Of a stretch of 64,000 bases of DNA, positions 24,498 through 32,457 are shown piece by piece. The notes under the pieces were generated by a model. That model was given only the letters and a program-made list of their open reading frames with translations, searched no databases and was not told the origin of the DNA. Position 1 is the stretch's first letter. Every line of letters begins with the position of its first letter. The stretch is from a virus: positions 29,617 to 93,616 of IMG/VR virus record IMGVR_UViG_3300032770_000014. The stretch is one strand, 5' to 3'. The position numbers and the translations under genes are program-made.

Positions 24498-25212
24498 CGA
24501 TCTCGACCAGCCCTTCCTTCGGGTGGTTAGGCCTTTCTGACTCAGGCCACAAAATTTCGTTAATGATCCTACTCACATGCGCTGGATGGCAACCAAACAT
24601 CTTGCCTAACTCCTTTTGGTTGGCCTGCTTTTCACGGTAGAGAGTTCTCATCCGACCTACATCCTCCCAAGTCAAGTGGCGCTCGTAAGGATTCGTCCGT
24701 CCATTGCGGTGCGCAGCTCGCCATATCTCACAAACGCTCCTCACCTTCTTCCGCTTGCGCCGCATTTCTGCCACGTCGTCAGGAGTTGCGGTAAGAAGCC
24801 ACGCAATCTCAGTTTGGGAGCGCCCTTCATCAAAAAACCATACAGCAATCTGATCCATTTGCTCAGGAGTAAAATGATGTTTTCGGTTACCAATTTTGAA
24901 CGCATGGTGTTGGTTGCCTTGAACTGTGACGTATTCCAGATTCTCTGGGTTATTGTGTGTATGTACAGCATCAAGGTGGTTGACTTGGTAGCCTATTGGA
25001 CGCGGACCAATAAACGCCGCTGCAACCAAAAAGTGAACATAAGCTCGTGCTTGGTCGCGCTGCTTACCGCCTGGTAGATGAACTACTGGATAACCGTTTC
25101 CTGTAGCAGGACTAGCCTTCAACACTCTCAGTGATCGGACTCGTCCAAGTGAACTCACCTGTAACCTTCCTTCAAATCCAGGAACATCCCTCCAAACCTC
25201 TTGATTGTCCAT
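24487..25212 (-). CDS. HNH homing endonuclease (NUMOD4 type) with captured 3' end
   Basis: 241 residues. The opening EVWRDVPGFEGRLQVSSLGRVRSL is a NUMOD4 domain. The HNH core is YQVNHLDAVHTHNNPENLEYVT (about 85-106), and two helix-turn-helix-like repeats follow (EIAWLLTATPDDVAEMR; ELGKMFGCHPAHVSRII). Codons are AT-richer than in the host genes. The last residues (RPNHPKEGLVEIDGH) parallel the C-terminus of the upstream nuclease (VPNHPKENVLVQIQEK), so the enzyme appears to have inserted near that gene's 3' end and kept the original end as its own C-terminus. Confidence 0.8.
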   Translation of the reverse strand: MDNQEVWRDVPGFEGRLQVSSLGRVRSLRVLKASPATGNGYPVVHLPGGKQRDQARAYVHFLVAAAFIGPRPIGYQVNHLDAVHTHNNPENLEYVTVQGNQHHAFKIGNRKHHFTPEQMDQIAVWFFDEGRSQTEIAWLLTATPDDVAEMRRKRKKVRSVCEIWRAAHRNGRTNPYERHLTWEDVGRMRTLYREKQANQKELGKMFGCHPAHVSRIINEILWPESERPNHPKEGLVEIDGH

Positions 25213-25224
25213 AAAGCAACTGTA

Positions 25225-27207
25225 CTACTTTTCCTGAATCTGGACAAGTACATTTTCTTTTGGGTGGTTTGGAACTCTCGTCCTGAAGTGTTCTAATACA
25301 GCAGGATCATGCTCTGGGTCGGGGGGACCAAAACAAAATCCTGGCTGAGTTGGCATACTTCTGAAATTACAAACTCCAGGATATGAACAGGCGGTCCGCG
25401 TCTGTGGAAAATATTTGTTTAACGCACTCCTTTTGGAGGAATAGCCGCCTTCACGTTCGGCCTGTCTGACCTTCTCTACATCTTGCGCGACTTGCGTTTC
25501 GGCGCTTGCGAGTTGCTCCAGCAGGTCTAGGGTCTCGTCCCGGTTGCGATATTGCACGAGCACCGGCACCAGTTGCTCGGCCAGCGCGTCCAGCTCCTCG
25601 CCATCCTCTCCGAGCGCGCCTTCTTGAACCTTACCCTGATCCAAGAGGTCGATCCACTCGGCCACCTTCATCGTCCTCCACACGGGACTCTTCTGCCACG
25701 ACCGGTAATCCAACCTTCTCCCCCTCCCCGACTCGTCCTTCCACTCGTAGGTCCAGGCCCAGCGCCGGTCGTCCGAGGTGATCCCTTCCTGCTTGTAGGC
25801 GCGGACCAGCACCGACTCCTGATTCCAGCGCGGCTCTCCGGGCTGCGCCTTCTTGTTTTCCTTCCGGCTGCCCTTGAGGAGGTATTCGTAGCGGACGCCG
25901 AGGACGGTGGGGGGGTCAGGAAGGGAGGAGAGCCAATCAGCAGTACGGTCTGAGACCAGCTCGCCGATTCTTGTTTGTAAGATATTTACTTTCGCTGACA
26001 ATTCCTCCATGCGGGAATGATCAAAGTCCGAAGCGCCAGCAGAGTCAATACAAGTACACTCTTCCCGATACTTTCCGCACACGCGACACTCGTGGTCTTC
26101 TCCCAACTCATCATAATGAGCGTCTTCTTGCATCTCAGATGCGTGCTGCTCGGCTACTTCCTTCAATTCCCGCTGTAGATCCCACGCCCCTTCCAGCCTC
26201 TTCTCCACGTCCACCGCCTCGCTCAGACCCTGCATATCGACCTGCGCGTCCAGTTCCTTCCTGCGGTCCCACGAACCGGTGGTCTTGAACGACTGTAGAT
26301 AGAGATAGCCGGTCGATCGTTCGTGCAGCAGAGCGTCGTGGCGGGAGAGGAAATGCAACTCGAACTCTACACCACTCCCCCCACATTTGGGACAAGTCAG
26401 CTTAACGGAGTGGTCAAACGTAGAGTCAAACTGCAGCTTACCGCCAGCACAGAATTTGCAAGGCTCCTCTGCCAATTTCCAACAGCCCTCTCTTTCCACT
26501 TCCAAAATGGTGAACGCCTCGTGGATTCCACGCCATCGCCTTCTCGCCCAGCACCTCACCATCGCCTCGACCAGCGCGGCCATCTCTTCCTTCAACCACT
26601 GGTCCTGATCGAACGGCTGATACTGTGCCACTCCCCCCGCGGTCGATTCCATGTTGCACGCAACCGCGACAGGTGGTACCGCTCCTGGCGCCAGATCCCC
26701 AAACTCCACCACGATCGGCGACTCGGCCGCCGGGCCACCCCTTGCAATCGGATTCGCCATCAGATCCGCGAAGTCATTGACCACCTCGGGCTGACCCCCG
26801 GCGACCGCTGCCGCTGCCTGCCTCTGCCTAGCCTCTTCAGGGTCTAACTCGACTCCCTCGGACCACTCGGCGGTGAAGTCGGCAAGGGCCGCAGCGACAG
26901 CGCGATCCTCGATCTGGCGCGCAGCAGTTTGGCCGTCACCATAGCGGTAATCGAACAGTGCAATCAACTGGTCGGCTAGGGACAGCTCTGGATACTTTTT
27001 GGAAATGTTGTCGAGACCCTGTTGGCCATCGCGCAACAGGATTTCCATGCCGCTGTGCACCGCCGACCCCACGACCAAGTGACTCGACTTCCTCGCCGGC
27101 ACGAGTCCGACCCCAGCAGCGCCCTCGTGATACTCTAGCCATCTAAGACGGCGGCATCTCTGGGCAGCCTGTACTCTCGACCGATCCGTGAATATCGTCT
27201 GTGTCAT
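25225..27207 (-). CDS. Cas4/AddB-like PD-(D/E)XK nuclease with Fe-S cysteines
   Basis: 660 residues; start MTQTIFTDRS overlaps the previous stop (ATGA). C18 (QRCRRLRWLEY) with three C-terminal cysteines (ACSYPGVC...PGFC) gives the four-Cys Fe-S arrangement of Cas4 and AddB nucleases. Other motifs are GSAVHSGME (motif I region) and RHDALL followed by LQSFKTT (the D...QxK catalytic pair). Two further Cys clusters (CKFC...CPKC; CRVC...CTC) form an inserted zinc-binding region. It probably processes DNA ends for Sak4-type recombination or replication. From about 25440 to the stop the codons become AT-rich, including the Fe-S cysteines, consistent with import together with the adjacent HNH gene. 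Confidence 0.75.
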   Translation of the reverse strand: MTQTIFTDRSRVQAAQRCRRLRWLEYHEGAAGVGLVPARKSSHLVVGSAVHSGMEILLRDGQQGLDNISKKYPELSLADQLIALFDYRYGDGQTAARQIEDRAVAAALADFTAEWSEGVELDPEEARQRQAAAAVAGGQPEVVNDFADLMANPIARGGPAAESPIVVEFGDLAPGAVPPVAVACNMESTAGGVAQYQPFDQDQWLKEEMAALVEAMVRCWARRRWRGIHEAFTILEVEREGCWKLAEEPCKFCAGGKLQFDSTFDHSVKLTCPKCGGSGVEFELHFLSRHDALLHERSTGYLYLQSFKTTGSWDRRKELDAQVDMQGLSEAVDVEKRLEGAWDLQRELKEVAEQHASEMQEDAHYDELGEDHECRVCGKYREECTCIDSAGASDFDHSRMEELSAKVNILQTRIGELVSDRTADWLSSLPDPPTVLGVRYEYLLKGSRKENKKAQPGEPRWNQESVLVRAYKQEGITSDDRRWAWTYEWKDESGRGRRLDYRSWQKSPVWRTMKVAEWIDLLDQGKVQEGALGEDGEELDALAEQLVPVLVQYRNRDETLDLLEQLASAETQVAQDVEKVRQAEREGGYSSKRSALNKYFPQTRTACSYPGVCNFRSMPTQPGFCFGPPDPEHDPAVLEHFRTRVPNHPKENVLVQIQEK

Positions 27208-27425
27208 CTCTCCTGTTCCCCCTTCTCCTCTTCTTGCTCCCCCTCCGCTTCCCTCCACTCGGCCTCCCGCGCCGCCTTCTCTTCTCTCTCCTGGGCCAGC
27301 TTCCCTTGGATCATCCCCACCGTCCGGCAGACCTGCTCCCAGTTCGTCGCCGGCCGGATGCCTGGCTGGTCGAGGGGTTGGGGCGGAGGGAGAGAGGAAT
27401 CAGAACCATTTTCACAACCATTCAT
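27204..27425 (-). CDS. Small Glu-rich coiled-coil protein
   Basis: 73 residues. The N-terminus is polar and Pro-rich; residues about 40-73 are an uninterrupted charged helix (KLAQEREEKAAREAEWREAEGEQEEE). First gene of the minus-strand early operon, with GGTGAT just upstream and the promoter at 27441-27470. Overlaps the nuclease start. Confidence 0.5.
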   Translation of the reverse strand: MNGCENGSDSSLPPPQPLDQPGIRPATNWEQVCRTVGMIQGKLAQEREEKAAREAEWREAEGEQEEEKGEQER

Positions 27426-27440
27426 ATATCACCAAACTGA

Positions 27441-27470
27441 ACCCTACCACCCCTCTTCACTACTTGTCAA
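27441..27470 (-). promoter_or_regulatory. Probable promoter of the minus-strand early operon
   Basis: Minus-strand TTGACA (27470-27465), 18-base spacer, TAGGGT (27446-27441); the first gene starts about 16 bases downstream. The -10 match is moderate. Confidence 0.5.
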
Positions 27471-27818
27471 TACCAAAATTACCATAATCTTCAGTTTGTC
27501 TGCAGACCTTCTATAGTTGGCAACCTTCCCAACCCCCTCCGCCCCCTTCCACCCCCCCCCCTCCTCCAAGAATCCCCTTGCGTTCCCGCCGCTCCCGGTC
27601 TACAATTCCTTTCGTCCGGGTCGATCTGGCCAGGAAAAGCCCAGACAGCCTGCCCTAACAGGTCGCGTGAATGGGATCGGGCCGGTCCCCCAAGGCCGGC
27701 CCAGTCACCTTCCAAGACCTCGGTCAGGCAAATTCACGCGATTATCCACGCCGTCAGATTCCCCCACCGACGCCACGGGATATTTGTGCTCATGCAACTC
27801 CAGAAAAGGAGCACGCTG
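27471..27818. other. Divergent intergenic region, origin candidate left flank
   Basis: No convincing gene in about 350 bases. It holds a TTGGCAAC copy near 27518 (the motif repeated at 29106-29268), a C10 tract at 27552-27561, a long inverted repeat at 27663-27741 and, at its right end, the ribosome site AAAAGGAG of the RepA-like gene. Confidence 0.5.
27663..27741. repeat. Long inverted repeat upstream of RepA-like gene
   Basis: TCGCGTGAAT (27663-27672) pairs with ATTCACGCGA (27732-27741). Inside lies a second GC stem, GGGCCGG with CCGGCCC, so the region can fold into a long two-part hairpin or cruciform. Confidence 0.7.
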
Positions 27819-29039
27819 ATGTACGACGACGAGTATGACGACCATCATGACAATGACTATTCTGGTGACTATTCTGATGACTATTCTGGTGATCCTACAG
27901 ACTTTAGAAATTTTGATACCGCGTCAATCTATAATCCCGAGGAGCCGGACACCTCCCCGGCTCCGGCAGCGGCCTTACCCCCTCCTCTCCCCCTCTCCAC
28001 CCGCGCCCCTGCCCCCGTCCCGGCCCCAGCTCTAGCCCCTCCTCCCTCCCTCCTCTATTCCCTTGACGCGACCGTGCCCGGCCTGTTCGCGCGCCGATCG
28101 ATCAATATCATCGTGGGAGACGCCAAGACCGGCCGACTGCGCTTCGCCCTGACTCACCTCAATACCTATGCCGATCCTGAGAATCCACTCTTCCTTGACC
28201 ACCCCGTATCCAGACCCGTCCAGCTTGGCTGCCTTCTCTGCCTCCGCGATGATAGCCGCACCTTCAACGACATCCGCGGCATGGCGCTTTCCAACCTTGA
28301 GCGGCCAGGAGTCTTCCCTACGGAGCGCTGGTACCCCTCCAAAGTCGATGAGAGCGAGCCGCTGCACTTCCTGAAACAGCCATACGATCTGCTCTCCAAC
28401 TCACATAAAGGACGCATTCGCAACGGCCCTCCGCACTTCATCCTTATCGAGAACCTGCAGCTCCTCCTCCACGGCGACACGACCAAAGAGAAGGATGTGG
28501 TCGTGTTTCTGGATCTTCTGCGCGAGTTCTGCAACGACAAGGACGTGACCATACTGGGGACTGTTGGCACTCCCAAGATGCAGAAAGGCACATCCTATTC
28601 TTCCCACTGCCAGCGCATCCGCGGCGCTTCAGTGTGGGCCGAAGGCGCCGACACGGTAATCAGTATCGAAGAGGCGCGCGCCAGTTCCAAGACTGGCCTG
28701 ACGCCTATGGATGCCGAACTCTATCGCCGGGTGACCTTAATCCCACCAGGCCAGCCCCGCTCTTACCTATGGACCCGGTTCACCCTCGACGGCCAGCTCC
28801 CTCTTGTCAGCGCACCCCAGGCCGAGATGATCACGGGACAGGGACTCATGGACCAGATGCTCGACCTGGTTGAACCCAACGCCGTGCTCAGTCGGTCAGA
28901 TTTCATGTCGTGGGGAGCCAAAGCAGGGTCCAGCGGTCGAACGGTAGACAGGTGGATCGCGGCGTGCGTCAGGTTCAATCTGCTACAGAAAAACGGCAGC
29001 GGACCAGCCACAACGTACACCAAATCGGTGCCAAATTAG
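27819..29039 (+). CDS. RepA-like RecA-fold protein with degenerate Walker A
   Basis: 406 residues; start at the ATG after AAAAGGAGCACGCTG. An acidic Tyr/Asp repeat (DYSGDYSDDYSGD) and a Pro/Ala linker (to about 80) precede a RecA/AAA_25-type core: VGDAKTGRLRFAL at the Walker A position, FILIENLQLLLHGD at Walker B, then TILGTVGTPK and RIRGASVWAEGADTVISIEE, the usual series in RepA-like hexameric helicases. The Walker A lacks the normal GK(S/T) (here GRL), so ATP binding may be lost or altered. A C-terminal winged-helix-like part (SSGRTVDRWIAACVRFNLLQKNG) could bind DNA. Flanked by a long inverted repeat and iterons, it is the best initiator candidate. Confidence 0.65.
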   Translation: MYDDEYDDHHDNDYSGDYSDDYSGDPTDFRNFDTASIYNPEEPDTSPAPAAALPPPLPLSTRAPAPVPAPALAPPPSLLYSLDATVPGLFARRSINIIVGDAKTGRLRFALTHLNTYADPENPLFLDHPVSRPVQLGCLLCLRDDSRTFNDIRGMALSNLERPGVFPTERWYPSKVDESEPLHFLKQPYDLLSNSHKGRIRNGPPHFILIENLQLLLHGDTTKEKDVVVFLDLLREFCNDKDVTILGTVGTPKMQKGTSYSSHCQRIRGASVWAEGADTVISIEEARASSKTGLTPMDAELYRRVTLIPPGQPRSYLWTRFTLDGQLPLVSAPQAEMITGQGLMDQMLDLVEPNAVLSRSDFMSWGAKAGSSGRTVDRWIAACVRFNLLQKNGSGPATTYTKSVPN

Positions 29040-29336
29040 CGCACCACAATATACGACGCCATCCCACATAATGAAACGTGCTCTATACACTAGATAGATA
29101 TAGGGTGGCAACATGTCAACATAGACTTAACTTCAATCCCACCACAGAGTTAATGTTGCCACGGGCTTGGCAACATATGGCTGTATTCGTAGCCACCTCG
29201 CCTAATCTTGCCAACCCAATTGGCAACATTAAACCGCACATTACACTAGACTTAACCCTATGTTGCCATCTTGCCACTATATTGCCCCGTTACACTTTAG
29301 TACCTTTCCATTTCCTTCGCCTTCACCATCACCTCT
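29040..29336. other. AT-rich non-coding region downstream of RepA-like gene
   Basis: About 300 bases without a gene, clearly richer in A and T than the surroundings. They contain the TGGCAACAT iterons (29106-29268) and a direct repeat TAGACTTAAC at 29122-29131 and 29247-29256. This is the expected make-up of a replication origin. Confidence 0.6.
29106..29276. repeat. TGGCAACAT iterons (candidate replication origin)
   Basis: TGGCAACAT occurs at 29106-29114, 29168-29176 and 29221-29229, and inverted (ATGTTGCCA) at 29153-29161 and 29260-29268. Shorter copies are TTGCCAA at 29208-29214 and TTGCCA at 29271-29276. A related TTGGCAAC lies on the other side of the gene near 27518. Such spaced repeats are typical binding sites of plasmid and phage initiators. 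Confidence 0.7.
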
Positions 29337-30194
29337 TCACTGCCTCCCTGCCACCTCCCCCGCCACCTCTAGCTTGCACTCCGCCGCCGTCTTCCAGACC
29401 GCTCCCCGCTCCCCTCCGACCCCTCGGAACTGCCAGCCTCCCAGGACTTGCTGAATCCGTCCGGCCAGCCGTCCCTGCTGCCTGACTTCGATAACGATTC
29501 GCACCCGGCCATTGGGCAACGGCTTAACAATACGGCGGAAATCGATCCCCTGATCTGTCATACTGGACTTGTGACCCTCGCCGTTGAGTCCGTCCCGCTT
29601 GTTCTGACCCCTCGACTTTTGCATCTTCCTCCTCGTGCCTCTACTGGCACTACCACCACCACCACTGCCACCGCTACCACCGTCGAACCACCCGCCTGCG
29701 CGATCCGCTGGCCTTCGCTCGGCGTCCAGCTCCGATTCCAGGTCTCCCTCTCTGGCGACGGCGTGCCCAGTTCCCTCGTCCTCCCTCGCCAGCCCATCAG
29801 CATCAGCCCCCCGCGGTGGATTCCCAGCCAGACCATTCGCCTCTGCTCCGACCTCATCCCTCCCTACCCCCCGCGCCAACTCCCCTCTCGCCGACTGTGG
29901 TTCTGCTGCCCGAGCCGCGGCTGCCATCGCCGCTGCTCCCGGCTCTACCTGCCCGACCGCGCTGGCCGCTTCCGCTGCCGCCTCTGCTACCACCTCCAGC
30001 ATGCCTCCCTGCTCCAGCATCGTCACCGGCTGGTCGCCGCAGCCCGAGCCCCCCTGCCCCCCTCTACTCTTCGCCTCCTGCCGGCCCTCCCGCTCTGGTA
30101 CCGTTGGCACACGAACGGGAAATGGTGGAAGAATTGCTGGCGCGGCGCGGAGTGGGAAGTCGTTATGGAGCAGCCGTTGCCCTAAGAGGAACAC
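29337..30194 (-). CDS. Hypothetical protein, conserved-looking C-terminal domain
   Basis: Up to 285 residues; the start is uncertain (30194 overlaps the upstream gene by 32 bases, and internal starts near residues 59 or 65 are possible). The first two thirds are Ala/Gly/Glu-rich and probably disordered. The last 70 residues (GIDFRRIVKPLPNGRVRIVIEVRQQG, then a VLGGWQFRGV segment) look like a compact beta domain. Strand choice rests on this domain and on the orientation of neighbours; a long plus-strand frame across the same DNA was rejected. Confidence 0.4.
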   Translation of the reverse strand: MFLLGQRLLHNDFPLRAAPAILPPFPVRVPTVPEREGRQEAKSRGGQGGSGCGDQPVTMLEQGGMLEVVAEAAAEAASAVGQVEPGAAAMAAAARAAEPQSARGELARGVGRDEVGAEANGLAGNPPRGADADGLAREDEGTGHAVAREGDLESELDAERRPADRAGGWFDGGSGGSGGGGSASRGTRRKMQKSRGQNKRDGLNGEGHKSSMTDQGIDFRRIVKPLPNGRVRIVIEVRQQGRLAGRIQQVLGGWQFRGVGGERGAVWKTAAECKLEVAGEVAGRQ

Positions 30195-30477
30195 TGGCCA
30201 GGATGGTTGTCGGCTGACCCTCTTCCTTCCTGCTCCCTCCCCGGCCCTCCCGCAGGATCTCTAGGCAGACCTGCGCGGTCCATTCCGCGCACTCCAGAGT
30301 CCCACGCAAGAACTTCTCTTCCTCTCGATCGTGCTCTTGGGCTAGCTTGGCACGGCAGTCGGCCGCTTGGGCCAGCGAGTCCCTCCGGACCCGGCGCGCC
30401 AAGGCCAGGTCGCGGCTGTAAAGGGAATAGTCGGCAGACTGATGCGCCGGACGAGTGCACTGCTTTGGTGATTTCAT
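30163..30477 (-). CDS. Hypothetical charged helical protein
   Basis: 104 residues from MKSPKQCTRP with a good ribosome site (GGAGGAGGAATTTTGGA). A long helical stretch (LALARRVRRDSLAQAADCRAKLAQEHDREEEKFL) and three Cys are seen. No family recognised. Confidence 0.5.
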   Translation of the reverse strand: MKSPKQCTRPAHQSADYSLYSRDLALARRVRRDSLAQAADCRAKLAQEHDREEEKFLRGTLECAEWTAQVCLEILREGRGGSRKEEGQPTTILASVPLRATAAP

Positions 30478-30721
30478 TCCAAAATTCCTCCTCCTCCGTT
30501 GATGTTGCAAACCCTAGTTCCTCCCTCCCTTGCCTGCCCACTTGCCCACCCCCCTCCCCTCGACCAAGGCGGGAGGGAGGCCGGCCGGGCCAATCCCCAG
30601 CGGCCTCCCCTCTTGGCGGGCGCCCGTGAGAGCTGCCGTTCGCCATTCCTGGTGAACCTCTCCGGGCGGGTGCAGGTGGGCGGTGGTGCGAGAGGTTGAG
30701 TGAGGATTCCGCTGGGCGCGG
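30478..30721. other. Intergenic region with one inverted repeat
   Basis: About 245 bases without a convincing gene. An 8-bp inverted repeat AACCTCTC/GAGAGGTT spans 30655-30697 and the DNA is otherwise GC-rich simple sequence. It may hold a terminator or regulatory structure between minus-strand genes. Confidence 0.4.
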
Positions 30722-30874
30722 TTAGTCTTCGTCTTCTTTCATTTTGACGTGGAGTTCTTCCAGCGTTTCTCTCAACTGGTCGCACTCGTAGATGATTTGC
30801 CCGATTCCAATGTCAGTGAGTTCTTCCGGTTCAACGAATTTGTCTTCCAAGTCGATGATCTTTAGGCGTACCAT
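30722..30874 (-). CDS. Small acidic protein
   Basis: 50 residues preceded by GGAGGAGAAAAG. Opens MVRLKIIDLEDKFVEPEELTDIG and continues as a charged helix ending KMKEDED. Good ribosome site and balanced codon use support a real gene; function unknown. Confidence 0.55.
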   Translation of the reverse strand: MVRLKIIDLEDKFVEPEELTDIGIGQIIYECDQLRETLEELHVKMKEDED

Positions 30875-30893
30875 CTTTTCTCCTCCCCCTCAA

Positions 30894-31151
30894 TTAGGAA
30901 GCCAAAATCACCCCAGCCAGCAAAACCCCTGCCAGCCAGACCCAGACCCAGGCCGGCACCCTGCCCCAGCTCCTGCCCCAGCTCCGCCATATCCCCGGCC
31001 GGCAATAAACCACCCCGGCCAGCCGGTACGGCCGTTGCTCGCGGATCTCGGCCAGCAAAACCGCTTCCCGGTCGGGCCGATGCTGCCCTGCCTGCTCTGT
31101 CTGGCCTGCCTGCCCGGCCTGCCATAGCGCATTACATCGATCTTGCGTCAT
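30894..31151 (-). CDS. Small protein with C-terminal membrane segment
   Basis: 85 residues starting MTQDRCNALWQAG, two bases from the upstream stop. An N-terminal Gln/Gly/Ala helix and an Arg/Trp-rich segment precede a C-terminal transmembrane helix (PAWVWVWLAGVLLAGVILAS). Tail-anchored topology. Unknown role. Confidence 0.45.
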   Translation of the reverse strand: MTQDRCNALWQAGQAGQTEQAGQHRPDREAVLLAEIREQRPYRLAGVVYCRPGIWRSWGRSWGRVPAWVWVWLAGVLLAGVILAS

Positions 31152-31152
31152 T

Positions 31153-31842
31153 TCACCGTACCCCCACCGATAAATCATGCCCAAAGTAGTCAATTCCTAA
31201 CTTCTCCTCGATTCCATAAGGCAAGAATGGGTTATACACCCGCGGATTGACCCCACGGCCCCAACACGCTTTCATCCAATCCTTGAGACTTTGCGCCGGC
31301 CTGCGCTTCAACAGTTCCCATCCTGCGGTGCTGCAATCGACAAACACACCCCAGTCTTGATAGGTAATACCCCACTTGTCTCTAAATGGAGTGCCAACCT
31401 TCCGCAGTTCAGCCTTGAATCCGTTAAACCTCGCTCGCTCTGCCTGGTGCTCTGCAGCCTCCCGCGTGTACTTCTCGCACCCATACCCCTGTGAGGCATA
31501 AGATCCTGAATAGACAGTAGAGACGTGGTTTAGCTCCAGCGTGTGATCTGGGAGGCACTCTCGTGCAATAGCGTCTAGTTTCTCCTCTAGTGCCTTCTCT
31601 GCCGGCCGGTATACTTCTTTCAGCCATACGTCCGCGCGCGCCCTGAAGTCAGCGTCAATGGCTACCCCGTTTGGGCACTGCGAAAATTTTTCTCGTGAAT
31701 ACCGGCGCCGCGGAAAAGCTGTCTTGTAATCCGCTGCCAGTGCTGCGGTCAGCTCTCCGTTCATCTCGTCTGACTTTTGCCGCAGTGTAGGCCATAATGC
31801 CTGCAGTTCTGTTAGTGTTTTCTCAAAGTCTTGAAAGTTCAT
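31153..31842 (-). CDS. Hypothetical protein
   Basis: 229 residues, mixed helix and strand with seven Cys, AT-richer than most of the window. AAGGAGGATTGTAAG lies before the start. No motif recognised; the C-terminus (VYNPFLPYGIEEKLGIDYFGHDL) looks globular rather than disordered. Confidence 0.55.
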   Translation of the reverse strand: MNFQDFEKTLTELQALWPTLRQKSDEMNGELTAALAADYKTAFPRRRYSREKFSQCPNGVAIDADFRARADVWLKEVYRPAEKALEEKLDAIARECLPDHTLELNHVSTVYSGSYASQGYGCEKYTREAAEHQAERARFNGFKAELRKVGTPFRDKWGITYQDWGVFVDCSTAGWELLKRRPAQSLKDWMKACWGRGVNPRVYNPFLPYGIEEKLGIDYFGHDLSVGVR

Positions 31843-31878
31843 CTTACAATCCTCCTTCGCGTGTGATCTCTCTCTGTC

Positions 31879-32166
31879 TCACAGCATCCCCCAGACTCGC
31901 GCCCACCACCACGGCGCCAGAATCACCCCCCAAGCCACGACGGCCAGCGCGAGCAGGATCAGCAGCACTCCCCACGGCGGGAGAGCAAACTTAGGCCTGC
32001 CCTCCTCGACCTCGACCTCGACCTCTGCCTGCGCTCCTGCCCCTATCCCTCCCCGCGCCCTCTCTCCCGCGCGCGCCATTGCCTGCATCTCTGCCAGCTC
32101 CGCCGGCCGTGGCATGATCCCGTACCGCGCCAGCACTCGTAACGTCACTAACTGAGTCTCTGTCAT
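31879..32166 (-). CDS. Single-pass membrane protein
   Basis: 95 residues. The N-terminal cytoplasmic part contains a VEVEVEEG repeat; one strong transmembrane helix (WGVLLILLALAVVAWGVILAPWWW) lies near the C-terminus. Two bases separate it from the small membrane gene upstream, so they may act together at the inner membrane. Confidence 0.5.
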   Translation of the reverse strand: MTETQLVTLRVLARYGIMPRPAELAEMQAMARAGERARGGIGAGAQAEVEVEVEEGRPKFALPPWGVLLILLALAVVAWGVILAPWWWARVWGML

Positions 32167-32169
32167 CTC

Positions 32170-32361
32170 TCATCGCCTCCATTCTGCCTGCTCGGCGTAC
32201 CACTCGGACCTCGGCCGCTCCGCTGGCCCGAACTCTCCCCGGACCCACTCAACCCGGCGCAGATACTTGCGACCCCGCCGGGTCAGCACAAGCGGAATAC
32301 TCTCTGCGACTATCCAGCTGATAGTGATAGTCCAAGGAATCCAATGCATTAGATCGTACAT
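32170..32361 (-). CDS. Small membrane-associated protein
   Basis: 63 residues: an N-terminal hydrophobic helix (HWIPWTITISWIVAESIPLVL) followed by a basic, Arg/Trp-rich cytoplasmic tail. Co-transcribed with the gene at 31879. Unknown function. Confidence 0.45.
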   Translation of the reverse strand: MYDLMHWIPWTITISWIVAESIPLVLTRRGRKYLRRVEWVRGEFGPAERPRSEWYAEQAEWRR

Positions 32362-32457
32362 GGTCTAACCTCTCGCTCGCCAGCTCTCGCCTGCGCACAT
32401 TTCCTGTATGCGGGGGATTCGCGCCCCCCCCCCTCGCCTGCCCTTCCCTTAACCCCG

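Noticed and set aside
24616-25077. 153-codon plus frame antisense to the HNH endonuclease
   Set aside because: The minus strand encodes clear NUMOD4 and HNH motifs, while the plus frame has no motif or ribosome site.
29448-30185. Long plus-strand frame opposite the 29337-30194 gene
   Set aside because: Composition is Pro/Arg/Cys-rich without any domain, there is no ribosome site, and surrounding genes run on the minus strand; the minus frame ends in a compact-looking domain.
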